Shown: piece by piece, positions 59,001-64,000 of the stretch | Numbering within the stretch: position 1 is the stretch's first letter | How the letters are laid out: each line of letters begins with the position of its first letter | Source of the DNA: Melastoma dodecandrum | Taxonomy: Eukaryota; Streptophyta; Magnoliopsida; Myrtales; Melastomataceae | Length of the DNA: 64,000 nt | Assembly: GCA_029817715.1 (NCBI GenBank) | Contig: JARUPY010000606.1 | Span: 3,782,001-3,846,000 of the forward strand | Direction of reading: 5' to 3' | The notes under the pieces: generated by a model | Databases searched by the model: none | What the model was told of the DNA's origin: nothing | The model's input: only the letters and a program-made list of their open reading frames with translations | Translations under genes and position numbers: made by a program

Positions 59001-60868
59001 ATGTCCCCACCAACCAACCCCTCTCTTCGAAATGAAAAAATAAAAACAATCAGCCGGGTTGTTCAGTAAAATGTAATAAAGAAAAGCTGGGGAGTGACAT
59101 GTGTCGTAGAAGTTCTTACTCACCAGGCATTTACTTTTTTGACCCACCCAATTATTTAATTGGTCCCAGACTCAATGATATTATAATCCCCCTCCCAAGA
59201 AAGATTGACTTTGTGGGTGGGATGGGAGGAGGATGGAGGTTTAGGTCAGACAGCTACCAAAACTACTAATAAAAATAAGATTCAAATTCAAAAGCTATAA
59301 ACATTCTATTAATATAATAATTTAAATAGAAGTAGATCATCAGCCTTGGGTTTTTTTTTTTGTAGGTGTATTTCGTGGGTAGAATTTGGAGGGGTGGGTA
59401 ATTGAGAAGTCGACCTAATCACCGCCTAATCGTTGAATGTCTTCTTTTCTTTTAAATTTCCGCCAGCCCCCCATTTGCACATGATTTTGACTCTACACAC
59501 GCAAACACCCCCCCCTAATTATCGATTAATTGAATTTAACCGAGAAAAGAACAGTAAAACATTGATTTGAAAGCAGCATCCATATATATAATAAAAGACA
59601 ATTTTCACGACATAAAGGACCCCCGGCGGCATGCAACTCATGTTAGAAGAAGAACAACTTCGTATTTAAAAAAACAAAAAATGGTTTTTGGTTTTACCTC
59701 TTTTACCTCCGCTTCTGTGATCCGACCATCTTCGTTCTTGTCTACCCTGCCACAAACTAAAATTATTACACCAATTCGTCTTCTTTTTTATTTTATTTGC
59801 ATCTTTTGACTTTTAGGGTCGGCTTCTTTCCTCACAAAACAGCAAGTTTTCTTTTAGTTAATCTCCATAATCAGATGATTAAGAATATGAATGAATGAAA
59901 GTAATTGGGTAAAAGAAAAGGGATGGGGAGGGAATGTGAGGGGGCTTTTCACATGTCGAAGAAGATCTGGAGTCTGGAATCGAAGCTTTGGTCAGTGATT
60001 TGAGACCAGAACTCGAACAGTTCCTCCTTGCTTATCTTGTCGACCTTCAACCTTCTCCTCCTCCCCAACGCCTCCAACAACTCCCCTGCGAACTCCTTCG
60101 AATCCCTCATCCCTACACTCCCATCCAATCCAGTCCAACCAATTAAATTAATATAACAATCTTAACAACAGATATGTCTTGGATCGATGAGAACTACAAA
60201 CACTTGCCTATGCATTGCGCGAAATCCGCTCGGCTGAGGTACCCTTCCTTGGCGAGCTTCTCGAAGTTTGCCGCCACTTCCTCCCATGCGTCCACCCCGT
60301 TCCGGTTCTTATTGTTGTTGCTTATGAACCTAAGCCCCCTCAAGGCCTTCTGTGCACCGGACTTGGTCCGGTCGAGCTGGGCCTTCTGCCGCCGGAGAGC
60401 CCTCGCCGCGAGGGCCGAGTCGATTGCCCCCTTGCCCGAGGACGAGGTCGATGCGGACAGGACCCGCGACGCATGCCCGTGGCCCCATGAGAACCGCCTC
60501 AGCTCGGCCTTCAGCTCCTGGGAGAAGTGCCGGGCCTTGGCGACAGCCTCTGCTTTCAGCTCCTGCGAGAAGTGCCGGAGCTTGCTTGACGAGCTCCGTC
60601 GGATGGTCGGTGACCGTGAAAGGCTTCCCGGGGTACCTGAACCGCTCGGCTCCGCCAAAGCTCCAGTTCCGGCATGGAGGTCGACAATGTTTGCGGGCTC
60701 GACACTGCGGAGGATGATGGTGTCGTCGTCCTGGAGGTCGATGGTGACCTCGACGAACTCCTCCGAATCGGTCACGCCCCCGGGGGAAGTCCCTGGGCTG
60801 AAGACGAGCCCGTCGGAGGGAACCCCGTCGGAGCCCCACCGCCGATCGTGGTCCGGGGTGCCCTCCAT
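53053..60868 (-). CDS. RBOHF: Respiratory burst oxidase homologue F (NADPH oxidase)
   Basis: Predicted 949-aa plasma-membrane NADPH oxidase making apoplastic superoxide. Minus-strand exons are 60868-60208, 60112-59953, 59746-59698, 58649-58536, 55902-55480, 55401-55015, 54932-54837, 54752-54637, 54546-54382, 54299-54140, 54061-53861, 53673-53545, 53444-53366 and 53162-53053. N-terminal half: [14 protein letters not shown], two HFSQELKAE repeats, [11 protein letters not shown] and an EF-hand ([12 protein letters not shown], about residues 275-286). Membrane core: [12 protein letters not shown] and [12 protein letters not shown] with the haem histidines. C-terminal half: FAD site [18 protein letters not shown] sites GLGIGATPF and FYCGAPVL, and the end KFEFHKEHF. 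Intron 1 has a GC donor, all others GT-AG. Intron 4 is 2.6 kb. Length matches Arabidopsis RBOHF (944 aa). All key motifs are intact. The class predicts activation by calcium and phosphorylation. Confidence 0.95.
55903..58535 (-). other. Large fourth intron of RBOHF
   Basis: A 2,633-bp AT-rich intron between the EF-hand-proximal exon and the first membrane exon. It contains short tandem tracts, (ATTCA)n near 56490-56510 and (GAAT)n near 56767-56793. No nested gene or clear transposon was recognised. Confidence 0.6.
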
Positions 60869-63800
60869 TAGCACCACCTTTGGATATCTTAACCACCAAG
60901 AGTCAAACGTTGCTATAAATCATAAATCCAAGCTATGGAGTTGATTCCGAAAGTGGGAAATGATTCCTGATTTATTATCTGATGGGAGGGTGGGTGGATT
61001 ATTTATAATGAGAAGAAGTCCGATCGATCGATGCAAAGTTGTGGAAGGAAATGAATGACACGTTAATAAAAAATGAAAGGGGGACAAAACTGGGGGATTT
61101 GATGGGAAAGAGGTTTGTGTTAACTTGTGGGATTTTGGGAAGTCACGGAGATCGGAGAATAAAGTGGTGGACGGAGTGGTGACGGAAGAGAATATACAAA
61201 AATTAGACGAAACCTTTACATATTTTATATTTTATTTTTAATATTACTTTTGTCCCCATTAAACAGAAAAAGAAATTGTGAATTTAATGAGATGATAATT
61301 TCCTGATCTTAAGTATCGTTAACAAAAGTTTTGACGACAAGAGAGTCGTCGAAAAGGGCGACTGTGTAAGTGCGTGGTTTTAGGATTTTGTTTTTGTTGT
61401 AACCTGCCTCGTGCTCGAAAACATGGAATTGCCGTGGCATGACGCTGTAGGAAACCTCCGAGTACGACGCACCACCTAACGGGGGTTGAGGATGCATACA
61501 ATGAGTTGTAAGAAAATCTTTAGGTACGTCTTCTTCTGTTGGGGGATTGAATCATGTTAGTGTCGGGTCGAACAAGGGTATGCAAACCACGAGTTTCGAA
61601 ATTAGATGACGATAATCATCCCCTCCTTTCCAGACTTAGTTGGCGGTCAAGAGGGGGTCGATCGATTCATATTATATTTCCTTTTTCATTTTCTTTTATA
61701 AGTGGGTGGTTTTGGACAACTTGGTAAAAGTAGTGGGGGAGGGAGGGAGTAGGTGAGATCTTCCTACATGTCATTGTTCATGCCTCAAGTCAGTAGTCAT
61801 CTGGACCATTTTATCACCCTTTGGAGAGAAACATCATTAATTACGTTCACAAGTATGTAAATTACTCTCTTTTTACCTATTTAAAAGTAATTTGCACTCT
61901 CTATACATTCGGAAGCTTGCTACAACTCATTGGAACATCCCCCGAGTCTTTCGCAGAGGAAATCCTTACCTATGAAAAAATTGCATCCTGCCCTGAAAGG
62001 GTGACTGTCAATCTCGACCACCCATCACTTCTTCCTTGGCCATCATCAAGCTCTTGTTAAGTTTCAACTCGAGTCGTAACATTACAGTGTTAACTATTGA
62101 GAGATTCGAATTGTCACGTACTCAATTCATCATCTCAATCCCAAATCAATAAGGTGTTGTGCCTGTTTACTTAAATTAACTTAGTAAAGCCGAAGGAATT
62201 GAGTGGGAATCCTTTCCGGAAAAACAGAGCAACACGTCTAATAACTTGACATTGAAGCAAACCCTCCTTTTCAATTCATGTTATCAAACTTTATGACCAT
62301 TCGTTAGTTTGGTAACATTCTCCATTTTCAACTTTTTTGGATTATTTTTCCCAGAAACAATTATGTTCCACCTAACAAACACGACCATCCCAATCCTAAA
62401 TCTGCCATTAGCACCGTAATATAAACTGAAATATGCAGCAGAGTAGGACATGGAGCACGATCATGGAAGCGTGATGTAACGTGGTGTATGTAGTATATGG
62501 ATATGTCTGCCTCATGACTTGGCCGCGCATAACATCCCTATTCATTATGTAGTTACACGACATGCGAAGGTTTCCATTACAAGAAAACAACCGCAATCTC
62601 TTCTCGGACGAAACTGCAATGTTCTATTACCATCATTAGGGGTGGTAATTTGGAGATGAATATCCCATCGCACAACTAAACCCGACGGAGTAGTATCTCG
62701 AACTAAAGAAGAACGCTGAGGGTTTAGGGATGCATTTCAAAAGACACTCGGGATAGACTCGTCCCGTGTTGGCAGAACCCTTGGCGTTCACACCGATCGG
62801 GCTTATCTCCCCGAAAAAATTAGCCGAACTCATTCGGGACATAGCCTTGTGATACTTTTAAGGAAATCGTCGCCAGGCGATGAATGGAAAGCTTTTCAGC
62901 TCTCTTTGTCTAAAATAGTATCTCGAGCTAGTAGGAGACAGGCTAAGGTGGATGTTTACCTTGGGTTATGGGCATCAAAATTCAATGCAACAATGACTAG
63001 GAATCCTATAACAACAACTTGTCATCCTCGGTAGTTGTCAGCCAAGCGTGTTCTTAGGTCTGATTTTCGTGAGGTGGAGATCAAAAGAGGAATAGGATAT
63101 GCCACTGGGTCATCCCTTTTCTTGTTCTCACTCGGGGCATCATTGATTACACACACTCGTTTGTTTCAGGGGTGGATGTGGACATAAAAGGGAAGATATT
63201 GTGCTCTCTTCGGTTTTCTTCGTGGAGCTGGGCTTCTTGAAGAATTCCTCGTCTTTGTAGCTCATACTTGTCTCGGGCCCACCACCATGTTCAAATGAAG
63301 ATTTTTTTTTTAATTCACATGATAGCTAAAGATGATGTACGGCATATTTTTGCTAGGTTGATTTTGGTGGGGAACGTTTCTCCCTCTCTATCCCCATGTG
63401 GTATATCAGAGATGCTTCATCGACTCTCCGCCGTTGGCCAACTCTCCCCACACGTGCAATACCGTCAAAAACACCTTGTCTACCCATATATCGACATGAA
63501 TCTGCCAGATAAGACTCAGTCTTCTACGTTTCATCCAACAGTATGTTCCCCATTGCGTTAAAATGAAGATCATCTGGTAAGTTTATACTATGCCAACGTA
63601 TAATAGAAAGCCGACTATCTCAAGACAATTTTCATATGAATTGAAACATGGGCAGGGGCGTGGATTAGATTTGATGTAAGCCCAAATGCATGTGCTTGAG
63701 TTGGGCTTATGAGTTTCTTAGTAATCATCCATTTATGTCCGAAGGTCTACTACAGGTTGTGCTTATCATCTTCCCCATTCCACCTGTGTAAACTGAATTG

Positions 63801-64000
63801 GGTTATACCCAATATGTTAGGCTACATATGAAGCCCATAATCTCAAGACACGAAACATTTGACTAAGGATAGATACTATTTTATAGACTCAAAACTTATA
63901 AATTACGATGAATTATTATTATCATAATTTATAAGTTTTGTCTTTCTGGTGGTAAAATGACAAGTTTTAACCTCAATAATCACGGCAATAGTAAAAGCTT
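60869..64000. other. Upstream of RBOHF and right-end intergenic DNA
   Basis: The first 300 bp are the probable RBOHF promoter side. Beyond that I find no gene, no long conserved frame and no RNA gene. Several 60-100-codon frames occur on both strands without a recognisable domain. A stretch near 62640-62840 looks repetitive by composition, but I cannot name its family. Confidence 0.4.

Noticed and set aside
60330..60899. Arg-rich open frame overlapping RBOHF exon 1
   Set aside because: An alternate-phase shadow of the GC-rich first exon. The true frame carries the conserved RBOH N-terminus.

Overview
The window is nuclear DNA of a flowering plant, most likely a eudicot. Genes carry short GT-AG introns, intergenic DNA is AT-rich, and the protein families are typical of land plants (dirigent, CHX, RBOH, reticulon-like B, plant arginase, LEA_2). 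Much of the space between genes is LTR-retrotransposon debris. The species cannot be fixed from the sequence alone. No CRISPR, prokaryotic or organellar signature and no tRNA or rRNA gene was seen.

Layout: (1) 1-4.7 kb, a diverged solo LTR and a LINE-type RNase H remnant. (2) 4.76-9.54 kb (+), a ten-exon ABCC transporter with no N-terminal TMD0, followed by a 157-bp tandem duplication. (3) 12.68-15.18 kb (+), a CHX18-type cation/proton antiporter with a probable 5' UTR intron. (4) 15.5-19.0 kb, two divergently transcribed dirigent genes. (5) 21.9-25.1 kb (+), a gene of ten Cys/HGGG repeats whose two ends are frame-shifted. (6) 25.6-27.5 kb (-), a reticulon-like protein. (7) 28.0-29.5 kb, two foldback (long inverted repeat) elements with target-site duplications. 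(8) 29.85-32.4 kb (-), arginase. (9) 32.8-44.8 kb (-), a tandem cluster of five LEA_2/NHL-type genes, three intact and two broken, separated by a decayed copia element and by a 1.84-kb solo LTR with a perfect 5-bp duplication. (10) 45-52.7 kb, repeat-rich DNA including a likely Tat/Ogre-type LTR and another large solo LTR carrying a 44-bp minisatellite. (11) 53.05-60.87 kb (-), a complete 14-exon RBOHF-type NADPH oxidase whose first intron must use a GC donor. (12) 61-64 kb, no gene recognised.

The genes form no operon-like system. Several belong to stress and cell-wall biology (RBOHF for apoplastic superoxide, dirigent proteins for phenoxy-radical coupling, LEA_2 proteins, arginase), but each appears to be its own transcription unit. 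Exon joins were worked out by hand from splice consensus, reading-frame continuity and family conservation. Total coding lengths divide by three for all six multi-exon or single-exon genes reported as complete. All family names rest on remembered conserved motifs, not on a search.
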